Part shown: piece after piece, positions 16,198 to 25,683 of the stretch | Layout: each line of letters begins with the position of its first letter | Numbering within the stretch: position 1 is the first letter of the stretch | Assembly (NCBI GenBank): GCA_004353515.1 | Contig: SMNZ01000002.1 | Location: 434,001 to 498,000, forward strand | Length of the DNA stretch: 64,000 bases | Source: Alteromonadaceae bacterium M269 | GTDB lineage: Bacteria > Pseudomonadota > Gammaproteobacteria > Enterobacterales > Alteromonadaceae | Direction: 5' to 3' | Notes under the pieces: generated by a model | Told to the model about the DNA's origin: nothing | Databases searched by the model: none | Seen by the model: the letters and a program-made list of their open reading frames with translations, nothing else | Translations under genes and position numbers: made by a program

Positions 16198-18858
16198 ATG
16201 CTAAGAAGTTTTGTGAGGTATATAGCTTTATTGGTTGTCTCTACAATGTTTTTTATCGGAGAGGCATATGCTCAGACACCTAGTCGACAACAAATAGAAC
16301 AGTTTAAAAATTTACCTAGAGCGCAACAAGAAGCATTAGCTCGACAGTTGGGTATCAATATAGATGATTTTAGAAGTAGCGCTAGTGATAACAATGAGCA
16401 ACAGGCCCCTTTGGAAACAATTGTAGAGCGTGAAGTTAATGAAAGTGAGATTTCAGAGGAGTTATCTAAGCAAAGCGTTGTTGAAGATAGGTCTTCAGAG
16501 TTAAAACCTTTTGGTTATGATTTATTTTCTACTAGAGAGAGTCAAACTGATCAAGTTGGTGCTGAATTAAGTAATCGTCAAACGACGCCATTTGCAGTGC
16601 CTGCCAATACCCCCGTTTCTCCTGACTACCCCATTGGCCCCGGTGATAGTGTTATTGTTCAATTATTCGGCAAAGAGTCCGCAGAATTTGAGCTATTTGT
16701 TGATAATGAAGGCAGTATACAGATTCCTAGACTTGGTCCTATGCAAGCTGTTGGTTTGACCTACCAGGAATTAAAATCAAAGTTAGTAGAAAAGTATAGT
16801 CAACAAGTTATTGGTGTGACTCCTCACATTACTATGGGAACACTTAGGACAATTCAAGTGTATATTGTTGGTGAAGCGTATCAACCAGGCGCTTACACTT
16901 TAAGTTCACTTTCATCAATTACTCATGCACTTTTTGCTAGTGGCGGGATTAATAATATTGGATCACTACGAAATATTCAGTTAAAGAGAGCTGGCAAAAC
17001 TATTACAACTTTTGATTTGTATGACCTGCTAATTTTCGGAACTACTGAAAACGATCTAAGACTCCAGCAAGGTGATGTTATTTTCATTCCTGTTGTTGAA
17101 AAGTTGGTTAGTGTTGCTGGTAGTGTGCGTAGACCAGCTATCTATGAACTTAAACATGACGAATCTCTTGAAGATTTGGTCTCGATAGTTGGTGGGGCAC
17201 TTCCCACGGCAAACATGAGTAAACTGCAAGTTGCACGCAGTACGCAATCAGGGCGGCAAATAAAAACAGTTGATTTTACACGTTCTGAAGGACGAGCGTT
17301 TAGTTTGAGTAATGGCGACTATATTAACGTTCAAGAAAGCAATGATGAATTTTCAAATTCAATATTGATCTCTGGAGCGTACGTAGCGCCAGGCCTGATT
17401 GAATGGCATTCGCAATTAACACTATCCTCACTTATTGATAGAACATCACTACTTAGTGTTACTGATTTAGATTATGCCCTTATTCTTCGCAAAGGGAAGT
17501 ATGAAGTTAGAAGCGAAGTTATTCAGTTTGAGCCTGCAAAAGTACTTTCGGGTGAATTTGATATTGACCTTCAACCTTTTGATAAGTTAACACTCTTTAA
17601 TCGGTTTGGAGCTAATGACACTAATGGTGTTGAAGTTGAAGTTGCAGACGGAAGTATCGAGAGAGCTGAAGATGATTTAAAGGGAGAAGAGGGGGATTAT
17701 CTTCAGGAAATTGAATTAGCTTCATTTTCTGACAAACAATTATTGCTGAAAGAAAGCCAAACGTTCTCCCGCAAGAAGCTATTAGCGCCGATCATAGCTC
17801 TTTTGAAGAGTGAAGGTAACGAAGAGTCACCGATTAAGCTTGCCGAAATAACCGGACAGGTAAAGTATCCAGGAGTTTACCCTATAGCTGAAAATGGGAA
17901 ATTAAGAGATTTGCTACTTGCTTCTGGAGGTTTGACTGAATCAGCCTATCTCAATAAAGCCGAATTATCTAGAACCTCTATAGATGCTGTTGGTTCTGTC
18001 GTGGTGAGGCACTATAATATCAATTTAATCGACACTATGTTGGATGCTCCTGAAGCGAATAAGGTATTGAAATCCAAAGATACTCTTAATATTTCAAGGG
18101 CTCCAGGGTGGTACGATACGCGAAGTGTGGAACTTGTTGGCGAAGTCGTATTTCCAGGGACTTATCAAATTAAGAAGAATGAAACGCTAAGCCAACTCAT
18201 AAAAAGGGCTGGAGGGTTTACTCAAGAAGCTAGTGCTAGAGCGGCTATCTTTACGAGAGAAGAGCTTAGAGAGAGAGAAAAACTCAACATTGAGCGCACT
18301 GTTGAAGCAATTAGAGAACAGATTATTGCGAGCAATGTTACTGGAGATCAAAATACCAAGGTTATTGATTATGATGAAGCTAATAAAGTCCTTGATGATT
18401 TATTGGCAGTAGAGCCTATTGGTAGATTAGTAATTGATCTTGAAGCTATCCGTGACGGTAATGTTAATGAAGATATAATCTTGAAAGACAAAGATAAACT
18501 ATATATTCCTAGCGTATCGCCTTCTATTTCTGTTATTGGCGAAGTCTTTGTACCAACGACACATATAATGAACAGTAAGTTGACATTAACTGATTACTTA
18601 AATAGTTCAGGTGGATCGACAAAAAAAGCAGACAATAAAAATATCTATATCGTCAAAGCAAATGGTTCGGTTGTTATACCGAAAAGAAACAGAGCTTTTT
18701 GGTTCGGTGGTAAGGGGAATACTTATAACTTGGAACCGGGAGATACTATAGTGGTTCCTAGGAAAGTAGTAGATTATCAGAAGATAGGTGCTTGGCGCAC
18801 TGCGGCAGAAATTATTTATAATTCAATTATCGCTTTGGTGGCTATTAGCAACGTTTAG
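16198..18858 (+). CDS. Polysaccharide export protein with six SLBB-type repeats (Wza-related)
   Basis: Protein of 886 aa from ATG 16198. It starts with a cleavable signal peptide (ALLVVSTMFFIGEAYAQ) and has no lipobox. The Poly_export domain (YPIGPGDSVIVQLFG, EGSIQIPRLGPMQAVGLTYQEL) is followed by about six SLBB-like units, each with a V-x-G-x-V/A-x-x-P-G start (IVGEAYQPGAY, VAGSVRRPAIYEL, ISGAYVAPGLIE, ITGQVKYPGVY, LVGEVVFPGTY, VIGEVFVPTTH), and a C-terminal amphipathic/hydrophobic helix. It should form an outer-membrane or periplasm-spanning channel for exopolysaccharide. E. coli Wza is about 380 aa and lipidated, so this is an enlarged variant. ATG 16165 is an alternative start; the frame opens at 16036 but a terminator lies in that extension. 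Confidence 0.85.
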   Translation: MLRSFVRYIALLVVSTMFFIGEAYAQTPSRQQIEQFKNLPRAQQEALARQLGINIDDFRSSASDNNEQQAPLETIVEREVNESEISEELSKQSVVEDRSSELKPFGYDLFSTRESQTDQVGAELSNRQTTPFAVPANTPVSPDYPIGPGDSVIVQLFGKESAEFELFVDNEGSIQIPRLGPMQAVGLTYQELKSKLVEKYSQQVIGVTPHITMGTLRTIQVYIVGEAYQPGAYTLSSLSSITHALFASGGINNIGSLRNIQLKRAGKTITTFDLYDLLIFGTTENDLRLQQGDVIFIPVVEKLVSVAGSVRRPAIYELKHDESLEDLVSIVGGALPTANMSKLQVARSTQSGRQIKTVDFTRSEGRAFSLSNGDYINVQESNDEFSNSILISGAYVAPGLIEWHSQLTLSSLIDRTSLLSVTDLDYALILRKGKYEVRSEVIQFEPAKVLSGEFDIDLQPFDKLTLFNRFGANDTNGVEVEVADGSIERAEDDLKGEEGDYLQEIELASFSDKQLLLKESQTFSRKKLLAPIIALLKSEGNEESPIKLAEITGQVKYPGVYPIAENGKLRDLLLASGGLTESAYLNKAELSRTSIDAVGSVVVRHYNINLIDTMLDAPEANKVLKSKDTLNISRAPGWYDTRSVELVGEVVFPGTYQIKKNETLSQLIKRAGGFTQEASARAAIFTREELREREKLNIERTVEAIREQIIASNVTGDQNTKVIDYDEANKVLDDLLAVEPIGRLVIDLEAIRDGNVNEDIILKDKDKLYIPSVSPSISVIGEVFVPTTHIMNSKLTLTDYLNSSGGSTKKADNKNIYIVKANGSVVIPKRNRAFWFGGKGNTYNLEPGDTIVVPRKVVDYQKIGAWRTAAEIIYNSIIALVAISNV

Positions 18859-18898
18859 ATAATATATTTAAAATTTAATGAGTAAGGGGTGACATACT

Positions 18899-19795
18899 AT
18901 GAGTCAGGTTAAAAAAGCTGTTATCCCTGTTGCAGGGCTTGGAACAAGGATGCTTCCAGCAACAAAGGCAATACCAAAGGAAATGCTTCCTTTAGTTGAT
19001 AAGCCGTTAATTCAGTATGTTGTTAACGAATGTGTAAATGCAGGAATAAAGCAAATTATCTTTGTTACGCATGCAAGTAAAAATAGTATCGAAAATCACT
19101 TTGATACGAGCTTTGAGCTTGAAGCAACGTTAGAAAAGCGCGTTAAAAGACAAGTTTTAGAAGAAGTTCAGGGAATTTGCCCGAGGGATGTGACAATCAT
19201 GCATGTTAGGCAAGGTATCGCTAAAGGGTTAGGGCATGCAATATTGTGCGCACAACCTCTGGTAGGAGATGCTCCTTTTGCTGTTGTGTTGCCGGACGTC
19301 ATTATTGATGACGTAGCGAGTAATCCTAAAAAAGATAATCTAGCTGAAATGGTTGCCAAGTTTAATACCAGTCGTGTCAGTCAAGTGATGGTTGAACGTG
19401 TACCGGATGAGGATATTAGTAAGTTCGGTATCGTAGATTTGGATGGTGCAAGCATATCTGAAGGGCAATCGGCCAAAATACATCAAATGGTAGAGAAACC
19501 TGAGCTAGATGAGGCTCCTTCTGATTTAGCTGTAGTTGGTCGATATGTGTTGTCTGGAGATATTTGGGAGCTGTTGTCTCGGACACCCCCAGGAACCGGA
19601 GAAGAGATACAACTGACAGATGCTATAGCCTCACTTATGGAACAGGAACAGGTCGATGCCTATTACATGAAAGGCTCTAGCCATGATTGTGGTGGTAAGC
19701 TTGGTTATATGAAAGCGACTGTTGAATATGCACTTCGTCACCCTGATTTGGGGCAAGAGTTTAAAGACTATCTAATGAACTTAAAATTATCTTAA
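18899..19795 (+). CDS. galU: UTP-glucose-1-phosphate uridylyltransferase GalU
   Basis: Nucleotidyltransferase of 298 aa: [20 protein letters not shown] near residues 11-30 is the G1P-nucleotidyltransferase signature, then DKPLIQYVV and [19 protein letters not shown]. It makes UDP-glucose, which GalE upstream can convert to UDP-galactose, supplying glycan synthesis. AAGGGGTG precedes ATG 18899. It is 40 bases after the SLBB gene with no terminator between, so probably cotranscribed. Confidence 0.96.
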   Translation: MSQVKKAVIPVAGLGTRMLPATKAIPKEMLPLVDKPLIQYVVNECVNAGIKQIIFVTHASKNSIENHFDTSFELEATLEKRVKRQVLEEVQGICPRDVTIMHVRQGIAKGLGHAILCAQPLVGDAPFAVVLPDVIIDDVASNPKKDNLAEMVAKFNTSRVSQVMVERVPDEDISKFGIVDLDGASISEGQSAKIHQMVEKPELDEAPSDLAVVGRYVLSGDIWELLSRTPPGTGEEIQLTDAIASLMEQEQVDAYYMKGSSHDCGGKLGYMKATVEYALRHPDLGQEFKDYLMNLKLS

Positions 19796-19796
19796 T

Positions 19797-19840
19797 GTAA
19801 GTGGTATTCCAATCAAATTCATATGATTGGAATACCTTAC
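19797..19840. terminator. Hairpin between convergent galU and comEA-like genes
   Basis: GGTATTCCAATCA (19803-19815) pairs exactly with TGATTGGAATACC (19824-19836), with extra GTAA/TTAC pairing outside. There is no clear T-run on either strand. Its place between convergent stops suggests a shared terminator or 3'-end stabiliser. Confidence 0.5.
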
Positions 19841-19863
19841 CTCGTTAGGCAATTGCCATTCTG

Positions 19864-20172
19864 CTAACCAACACCTACTTTTCCGTCTAATTTGCTGACC
19901 ATTTTTTTACCAATACCCTTAACGTTAATAAGTTCATCAACGGAAAGAAATCTCCCATTCTCGTTCCTATAATCTACTATTGCTTGAGCCTTCTTCTTAC
20001 CGATTCCTGGTAACTGCTGTAATTGCTCTGCTGTAGCCGTATTGATATTAATAAGGTTTGATTGAGATAATTGTGTTTGGCTGACTGCACTCTCGTTTGC
20101 ACTGTAAGCCGCCGGTAAAAATGCTAATCCAAGAGAAGTAGCGAGTAGTAATGTAGATATGAATTTTTTCAT
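19864..20172 (-). CDS. comEA: ComEA-family helix-hairpin-helix DNA-binding protein
   Basis: Protein of 102 aa: signal peptide (about residues 1-25, LLLATSLGLAFLPAAYSA), a short linker, then paired helix-hairpin-helix motifs (ININTATAEQLQQLPGIGKKKAQAIVDYR.. and FLSVDELINVKGIGKKMV). Secreted short ComEA proteins bind incoming DNA in the periplasm during natural transformation, although many species carry them without known competence. AAGGA lies just upstream of ATG 20172. No other competence genes are near, so it appears monocistronic. Confidence 0.88.
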   Translation of the reverse strand: MKKFISTLLLATSLGLAFLPAAYSANESAVSQTQLSQSNLININTATAEQLQQLPGIGKKKAQAIVDYRNENGRFLSVDELINVKGIGKKMVSKLDGKVGVG

Positions 20173-20313
20173 CTATTTTTCCTTAAATTAAATTAATCCG
20201 TTATTGATGTTTAGCATCGCGGATAATTTAACTCGGCGAAAATAAGAAATCTATAGTTAAAAGTAAAAGTGGTTGAAAACTGTACTTTTAAGTTGATTGT
20301 TGGTCTATTGAAT

Positions 20314-22050
20314 CTAACAAGGTATGAAGTTGTTGAATAAGCCTGATGTGGCCTTTTCGACAATACTTTTTAGCACTTCATCACTAAGACTCAGTATTTT
20401 TTTGTGCTGTTGCATCAAAATAACCTCCTCTTTTACATTTGGATTTGACAATAAAAAGTGAGCTCTAGATAGTGCTAAGCTCAGATGTGCAATAGACGCT
20501 AGGTGTAACGATACTCTAGGAGCTTTAGTGTCACTGACTGGGTATCGCATTGCATTTATTGCTTTGTGGACAGCGGTGTCTTGCTGCCATGCTAGAGCCA
20601 ATTTCTGAGCATGTTCTAAAAAGAGCTTATTTTTAAGTGGATGGATTAAAGAACTTAATGATTCCTTGGTTGTATTGCTTGTATGCACCACGCGTTTGTA
20701 TTGCGCATCGGTAAATAGACTTGCGCACACAAAGCTTATGAACGTGCTAGCTTCTTGCGGAAGAATCGAAGGAACATTGTCTGCGATATGCTCTGAAAAT
20801 GATTTTGTTAATGTTGTTATTTGGTTGAGCAAAGCTTGAATAGGAAAATTGTGTTGTGTCAGTCTAAGGGTTAGTGCTTGCTGCGTTAGTATACTTTGCG
20901 TTCTTCCAAATCCATGAAGCATAACCGCGTGTTTTGTCTCTTGTATAGGGAGCTTTTGCCTTGAACTATGACTTGCAGTTATCCTTAAGCATTCCACAAA
21001 AGCTGATTCCCTCTCTATGAGTTGACACACTCTGCTGAGATCAACTTCTCTCTTGCCAAGCTGATCTTGTATCGCCATTAAGATAGCCGGAGGCTTACTG
21101 ACCTTATAACTTGGCAAGAATGCTGTTATAGGCCTCTTATGCTCATCGTACACGGATTTCCACTCTTCATCCCAAAGTGCTTCGATTTCATCTAAGTCAG
21201 CAATAACCTTTGGAGGCAAGGTTTTTTTTAATCCTTGCTTAAGGACTATCTCCGATTTGTTGACTACCTTTTTGAGGATAGGGTCGTACTGTTTGACTAT
21301 CAAATCATCTGAGCTGACGCTTAAAACCCAGTATAGAGTTCCATTTGAGTCTTTAACCAATGTTCCTGGAGCATAAAGGCTAGGGTAAGATAAGAGAGGC
21401 GCTACCAGCGAGTGACAAACTGAAGGCATCAACTGGATTAATTGCATTACTAAATCAGGAAAAGCTTGTTTGGGGAAACGCGTATTGGGTGTTAGGCGCA
21501 AACTCAGCCAGCGAGCAATGAAAAGGATTTGATTTTCGATTGGAAGGTAGCTGAGTGAACTTAGGCCATTCCTGTCATCCTTATTATGTACGTGGTTCCC
21601 AATAGCAGCGCCACCACGCCAGAGATCTTGCTTGGCCTGTTGAGTGAATTCCAACAATCTCGAGTCTGGTTGATTAAGTTGCTTGACTGAAACACTCTCT
21701 TTCTTAGTATAAGCCTTTTCCAATAGTACTTGCCGATGGGAAAAGGATGTGATTGCGGCACAGAGCAGTTGTTGTAAACTGGACTCATTCCATTTGAGTC
21801 GTTTCCCTAGAAGTAATGTCAAGCATAGGCAATTGAAAGTGACATTTACCCGAAATGTATACCGTTTTTTGGGGAGATGAAGTTGTGCGAAAAAAGGGTC
21901 TGGGTGTTGGTTGGCAAAAGCTAAGGCGTTGTTCGCTAAGTGGTTAACGGTTTTGAGTGCTTCAATATTGAATCTTTTATGATGGAAGTCATTGAGAGAT
22001 TTAGCTAGTCCCTGATAAATCTCAGACAGTTGCTCCGATAACGTAGGCAA
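20314..22050 (-). CDS. HDOD-domain protein with degenerate HD-GYP-like N-terminal region
   Basis: Protein of 578 aa. Residues about 335-440 show the HDOD pattern (PPAILMAIQDQLGKREVDLSRVCQLIERESAFVECLRI, then KHAVMLHGFGRTQSILTQQAL). Residues 1-230 look like a worn HD-GYP region: QQLLCAAITSFSHR and, after the HNKDDRNGLSSLSYLP stretch, NQILFIARWLSLRLTP mimic the layout, but the HD and GYP residues are absent. A small beta segment (LVKDSNGTLYWVLSV) lies between. HDOD proteins act as signalling scaffolds, often linked to c-di-GMP networks; the target is unknown. TTG start at 22050 lacks a clear ribosome site but is only three bases after the DUF3192 stop, which suggests coupling. Confidence 0.7.
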   Translation of the reverse strand: MPTLSEQLSEIYQGLAKSLNDFHHKRFNIEALKTVNHLANNALAFANQHPDPFFAQLHLPKKRYTFRVNVTFNCLCLTLLLGKRLKWNESSLQQLLCAAITSFSHRQVLLEKAYTKKESVSVKQLNQPDSRLLEFTQQAKQDLWRGGAAIGNHVHNKDDRNGLSSLSYLPIENQILFIARWLSLRLTPNTRFPKQAFPDLVMQLIQLMPSVCHSLVAPLLSYPSLYAPGTLVKDSNGTLYWVLSVSSDDLIVKQYDPILKKVVNKSEIVLKQGLKKTLPPKVIADLDEIEALWDEEWKSVYDEHKRPITAFLPSYKVSKPPAILMAIQDQLGKREVDLSRVCQLIERESAFVECLRITASHSSRQKLPIQETKHAVMLHGFGRTQSILTQQALTLRLTQHNFPIQALLNQITTLTKSFSEHIADNVPSILPQEASTFISFVCASLFTDAQYKRVVHTSNTTKESLSSLIHPLKNKLFLEHAQKLALAWQQDTAVHKAINAMRYPVSDTKAPRVSLHLASIAHLSLALSRAHFLLSNPNVKEEVILMQQHKKILSLSDEVLKSIVEKATSGLFNNFIPC

Positions 22051-22053
22051 AAG

Positions 22054-22416
22054 TTAGGACTTCTCGTATATCTCATAGGCACCATCCCCCCATGCAACAA
22101 GCTCATTATTTTTAAGCAGTAAAGGTGTGCATTCGCTCTTAGTCGTTATTCCATCGGACTTAACGTGTTGAGTCCGATAAAACATAACCTGGTACTTGTC
22201 GCTATTGCTTATTTTAGCTTCGCTGATGTCTGGAGATCCCATAAGTTCAATAATCGCTTGGTGTTGAGTGCCCATTTTTAATTTGCTTACCTGAACACTG
22301 TTATACTCTTGGCGATCTTCCCAATCCATATCTTCGTGTTTATCTGGGTAAAAGTGTATAACAGCTGCTGTAAAAGCAACGTACAACGAAACACCTAATG
22401 CAACTTTTTTGATCAC
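22054..22416 (-). CDS. DUF3192 family protein, membrane-anchored copy
   Basis: Protein of 120 aa with an N-terminal hydrophobic segment (KKVALGVSLYVAFTAAVIHF) without a lipobox Cys, then a BamE-like small domain: LKMGTQHQAIIELMGSPDI and YQVMFYRT..SDGITTKSECTPLLLKNNELVAWGD. The last block closely resembles the lipoprotein at 27577-27948. DUF3192 has no known function to me; the 'M-G-x(6)-M/L-G-x-P-D' pattern is that of SmpA/BamE-type folds. Upstream of, and probably coupled to, the HDOD gene. Confidence 0.75.
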   Translation of the reverse strand: MIKKVALGVSLYVAFTAAVIHFYPDKHEDMDWEDRQEYNSVQVSKLKMGTQHQAIIELMGSPDISEAKISNSDKYQVMFYRTQHVKSDGITTKSECTPLLLKNNELVAWGDGAYEIYEKS

Positions 22417-22498
22417 TTACTTAACCTTAAGCTTTAACTATCCGTTATTATTTTACTTAAACTTCCTATCTTTGCTAGTTAGCTTAACTTAAATTTAT

Positions 22499-22535
22499 GC
22501 CAAGTTAGCGAATATTGTTTATTCGATAACTTGGC
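22499..22535 (-). terminator. Hairpin terminator after ppnN
   Basis: GCCAAGTTA (22499-22507) pairs with TAACTTGGC (22527-22535), and inside it CGAATA pairs with TATTCG, a stem of 15 pairs with one mismatch. It sits 13 bases past the ppnN stop and is followed on the minus strand by ATAAATTT. It likely ends the cyclase-ppnN transcript. Confidence 0.6.
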
Positions 22536-22547
22536 TATCAACTATTG

Positions 22548-23906
22548 CTACTTAATGACTCTGTAACAGGGGTTATAGGTTGAACCTGGTAGCTTCATTC
22601 TTCCTTGTTGCACAAATGATTCAAGTAACTCATCCATTAATTCCATCAGTTCAGGCTCTCCGTGTAACTCAAATGGCCCATGACGTTTAATGAGTGCAAC
22701 ACCTTCGGCTTTAACATTACCTGCGACTATCCCAGAAAATGCTCTCCTGAGGTTAGCTGCCAAATCAGCCGTTGTCTGATCTGTATGAAGATTTAAGTTG
22801 CTCATCGCCTCATGTGTTGGATTAAATGGCTGCTGGAATGGAGTATCTATTTTTAAAGACCAATTGAAGTGATAAGAGTCTCCCGTTTTTTTCCGGTAGT
22901 CATAGACTTCTTGCTGCTTTTGTTTGATGGTACTTGCAACGGCTTTAGGATCATCAACAATGATGGTGTAGAGAGATTGTGCTTCGGCTCCTAATGTTTG
23001 AGCAATAAAGCGATCAATTGATTCAAAGTAGCTCTTAGCATGTTTAGGACCGGTTAATATAATCGGTAAAACCTGATCTTTATTATTAGGATGTAACATC
23101 AAGCCTAATAGATACAGAAGCTCCTCGGCCGTTCCTGCACCTCCGGGGAAAATAACTATTGCATGTGCAGAGCGAACAAAAGCCTCCAGCCTCTTCTCTA
23201 TATCTGGCATGACGATAAGTTCGTTAACTATCGGGTTCGGTGGTTCTGCAGCAATGATGCTTGGTTCTGTAATTCCTAGGTAGCGCCCGTTTTTGTATCT
23301 TTGTTTAGCATGCCCTATCGTTGCACCTTTCATTGGGCCTTTCATTGCCCCAGGCCCACAGCCTGTGCAAATATTCATTTCGCGTAAGCCGAGTTGATAA
23401 CCTACTTCCTTCGTGTATTGATATTCAACTTGTCCAATGGAATGTCCGCCCCAACAAACGACAAGATTTGCATCTCCTTCTGCGTCTATAGCATCCGCAT
23501 TCCTCAACATATCGAAGACAATATGTGTGAGGTAAGCTGAATCATTGTCTCCTTTGGGTTCTATGTCCTGATAGCGAGCTCCCATGTGAAGCAAATCGCG
23601 CAAAACCGAGAACAGTAACTCTTGTACACCACGAATTAATTTGCCGTCGACAAAGGTCAGTTCCGGTGGGTTAACTAACTCTATCTTTACGCCGCGCTCT
23701 CTTCGCAGGAGGTTGATTTCAAAATCTTCGTATGGTGAGAATATATTTTCGAAGTTGTCTTCTTCTGCGCCGCTATTGAGCACGGCAAGGGCGCAGTTTC
23801 GGAAAATGGTGTACAGCTCGCTTTTGGTAGTGCTCTTAAGTTTATCGACTTCAAGTTGAGATAGTTGGCTCATTGAGCCGGTTGGATTAACTTGGATTTT
23901 CTGCAT
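22548..23906 (-). CDS. ppnN: Nucleotide 5'-monophosphate nucleosidase PpnN (LOG family)
   Basis: Protein of 452 aa, same length class as E. coli PpnN/YgdH (454). The LOG domain has [16 protein letters not shown] and [19 protein letters not shown] (PGGxGTxxE). PpnN cleaves purine and pyrimidine nucleoside monophosphates to base and ribose-5-phosphate, and in E. coli it is stimulated by (p)ppGpp. In E. coli ppnN adjoins queF and syd; here the same neighbours are present but a diguanylate cyclase gene lies between ppnN and queF, only 8 bases upstream of ppnN, so the two are probably cotranscribed. Confidence 0.95.
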   Translation of the reverse strand: MQKIQVNPTGSMSQLSQLEVDKLKSTTKSELYTIFRNCALAVLNSGAEEDNFENIFSPYEDFEINLLRRERGVKIELVNPPELTFVDGKLIRGVQELLFSVLRDLLHMGARYQDIEPKGDNDSAYLTHIVFDMLRNADAIDAEGDANLVVCWGGHSIGQVEYQYTKEVGYQLGLREMNICTGCGPGAMKGPMKGATIGHAKQRYKNGRYLGITEPSIIAAEPPNPIVNELIVMPDIEKRLEAFVRSAHAIVIFPGGAGTAEELLYLLGLMLHPNNKDQVLPIILTGPKHAKSYFESIDRFIAQTLGAEAQSLYTIIVDDPKAVASTIKQKQQEVYDYRKKTGDSYHFNWSLKIDTPFQQPFNPTHEAMSNLNLHTDQTTADLAANLRRAFSGIVAGNVKAEGVALIKRHGPFELHGEPELMELMDELLESFVQQGRMKLPGSTYNPCYRVIK

Positions 23907-23914
23907 ATTGTTCC

Positions 23915-25495
23915 TTAAAAAATGACGCAGCGATTACGTCCCATGTGTTTAGCTTCATATAGAGCTGAATCAGCTCTTTCGAATGCACTTTCTATGGTAT
24001 CGCCTTCGCTAAACGAAGTTGCTCCTATCGAAACAGTAATAGTGACATTCTTATTCTTGAACCTAAATGGCAGTTTTTCAATTTTACTTCGAATTTTTTC
24101 TAATGGCTGGATCAAATCATCAGCTCTTGATTGAGGTAAAATGACAACGAATTCTTCACCTCCCCATCTCGCCATAAAGTCGCTGACTCGCAACCCTTTC
24201 TCTATATGCTGAGCTATAACTTGTAGAGTTTTATCTCCAGCGGCGTGACCGTAGTTGTCGTTAATTTGTTTAAAATGATCAGCATCAATGACGGCAAGCG
24301 ACAATGGTTCTTTGTTGCGCTTCCAGCGCTTGTATTCTTTTTCTATTCTTTCGTTATAGGCGATTCTGTTCGGCACTTGAGTGAGTGGGTCGTGTTGATT
24401 ACGGTACTTTTGCTCCATCAAGCGACTTTTGTAGCTCGCAGCTTCGTTTTCTAATTGTGTTAGCTGCGATTGCATTTCAGTCAACAGAGCCATTAGCATC
24501 TTTTGTTCTTGCTGATCGACTTGCTCTCTGTCATCGACAGACTTGGCCATTTTTTGTAGATATTGGTTTGCTTCATCTTTCAACCAACTCAAGTCTGACG
24601 CTTTTTCGACAGCAAGCTCAATATCTCCTAAATGTTCTCTAAGCCTTTGGTTAGATTCCATTTTTGCTTTGAATTGCTCTTCGGCTTGAGTTTTTGATTC
24701 GTCGACAGATTTATTCGCGGCGATAAGAGACTTATGCAGTTCACCAATAAAGTTTTCCGCGTGTTTTCTTTCATCAATAACGTCTTTGAGTATGGCTTTA
24801 ATAATAACTAAGCAACACTCAAGTAGCTCTTGATGATTAATGCCTTTCAGTAACTTTTTGCTAACTTCTTTAAGTGCTTTGTCGCCTTTTCTTTTGTTAC
24901 CAATTTGATTGATAAGCTCACGCAATTCAAAAGTGATTTGTTCATGCAAAGCTGCTGTTGTTGAATCACTCAAAGAGGCTGACGAGGAGGAGAGTGCAGC
25001 CTTATTTTCCTCATCTACTTCTACAGAGCCATTTTCTAATGCTCTGCTGTATAAGCTCATTGCCTTCTCGAAGTAGGGTAGCGAGGCAAATATTGAGTCC
25101 GACTTGGATTGCAAGGTTGGTAATAGCTGAAGAATATCCTGCTTCACGTCGGCGGATATATTTTCTTTTGATTGCAGTTTCTTAACCGATGCTTCTAACA
25201 TCGTCATTGCCTTTTGCGTCTCAGTCTTGATTAAGTCTGAGTGTTGCATCATTAAGCCTGTCAATTTGCTAATACTATTTTCGGCTAGCGCGAAATTTGC
25301 TTTACCACCTAAGTGTCCTCGTAACACTTTAAGTTCAGGATCAAGCGTTGTATTGATACCTTCATAAAAGTTTGTAGTCCGAACAATAAACTGAGATAGC
25401 ATGTCAATTTGATGTTTTAGGCTACGTATCAATTTTTGTTGCTGTTTTTTAGCACTTTCCGCATCAGCACCGGAAGCTTTAGCAATCCTGTTCAT
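23915..25495 (-). CDS. Diguanylate cyclase (GGDEF) with long helical N-terminal region
   Basis: Protein of 526 aa. The C-terminal 165 residues are a GGDEF domain with intact active site WGGEEF at 445-449, preceded at exactly five residues by RVSD (436-439), an I-site for product inhibition. The N-terminal 350 residues are mostly helical and coiled-coil ([36 protein letters not shown]) with no transmembrane segment, so the enzyme looks cytosolic. It should make c-di-GMP from two GTP. The N-terminal input domain is not one I can name. Probably heads an operon with ppnN. Confidence 0.9.
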   Translation of the reverse strand: MNRIAKASGADAESAKKQQQKLIRSLKHQIDMLSQFIVRTTNFYEGINTTLDPELKVLRGHLGGKANFALAENSISKLTGLMMQHSDLIKTETQKAMTMLEASVKKLQSKENISADVKQDILQLLPTLQSKSDSIFASLPYFEKAMSLYSRALENGSVEVDEENKAALSSSSASLSDSTTAALHEQITFELRELINQIGNKRKGDKALKEVSKKLLKGINHQELLECCLVIIKAILKDVIDERKHAENFIGELHKSLIAANKSVDESKTQAEEQFKAKMESNQRLREHLGDIELAVEKASDLSWLKDEANQYLQKMAKSVDDREQVDQQEQKMLMALLTEMQSQLTQLENEAASYKSRLMEQKYRNQHDPLTQVPNRIAYNERIEKEYKRWKRNKEPLSLAVIDADHFKQINDNYGHAAGDKTLQVIAQHIEKGLRVSDFMARWGGEEFVVILPQSRADDLIQPLEKIRSKIEKLPFRFKNKNVTITVSIGATSFSEGDTIESAFERADSALYEAKHMGRNRCVIF

Positions 25496-25683
25496 GGTTT
25501 TTTATTTGTCCTGCAATAGGTAAGAGCATAATGAAGTTAGTTTAAACACATACATCGAGCTCATGTTTAACATAGAGTATAAAAGGCAATCAAAGTTCTG
25601 ACTATCTTTACTGACACCTAAGTTATTCGTGGTACTAGGTATTAATATACGCACTCGGACTATCAGCTTATCTAGACTTAGTT

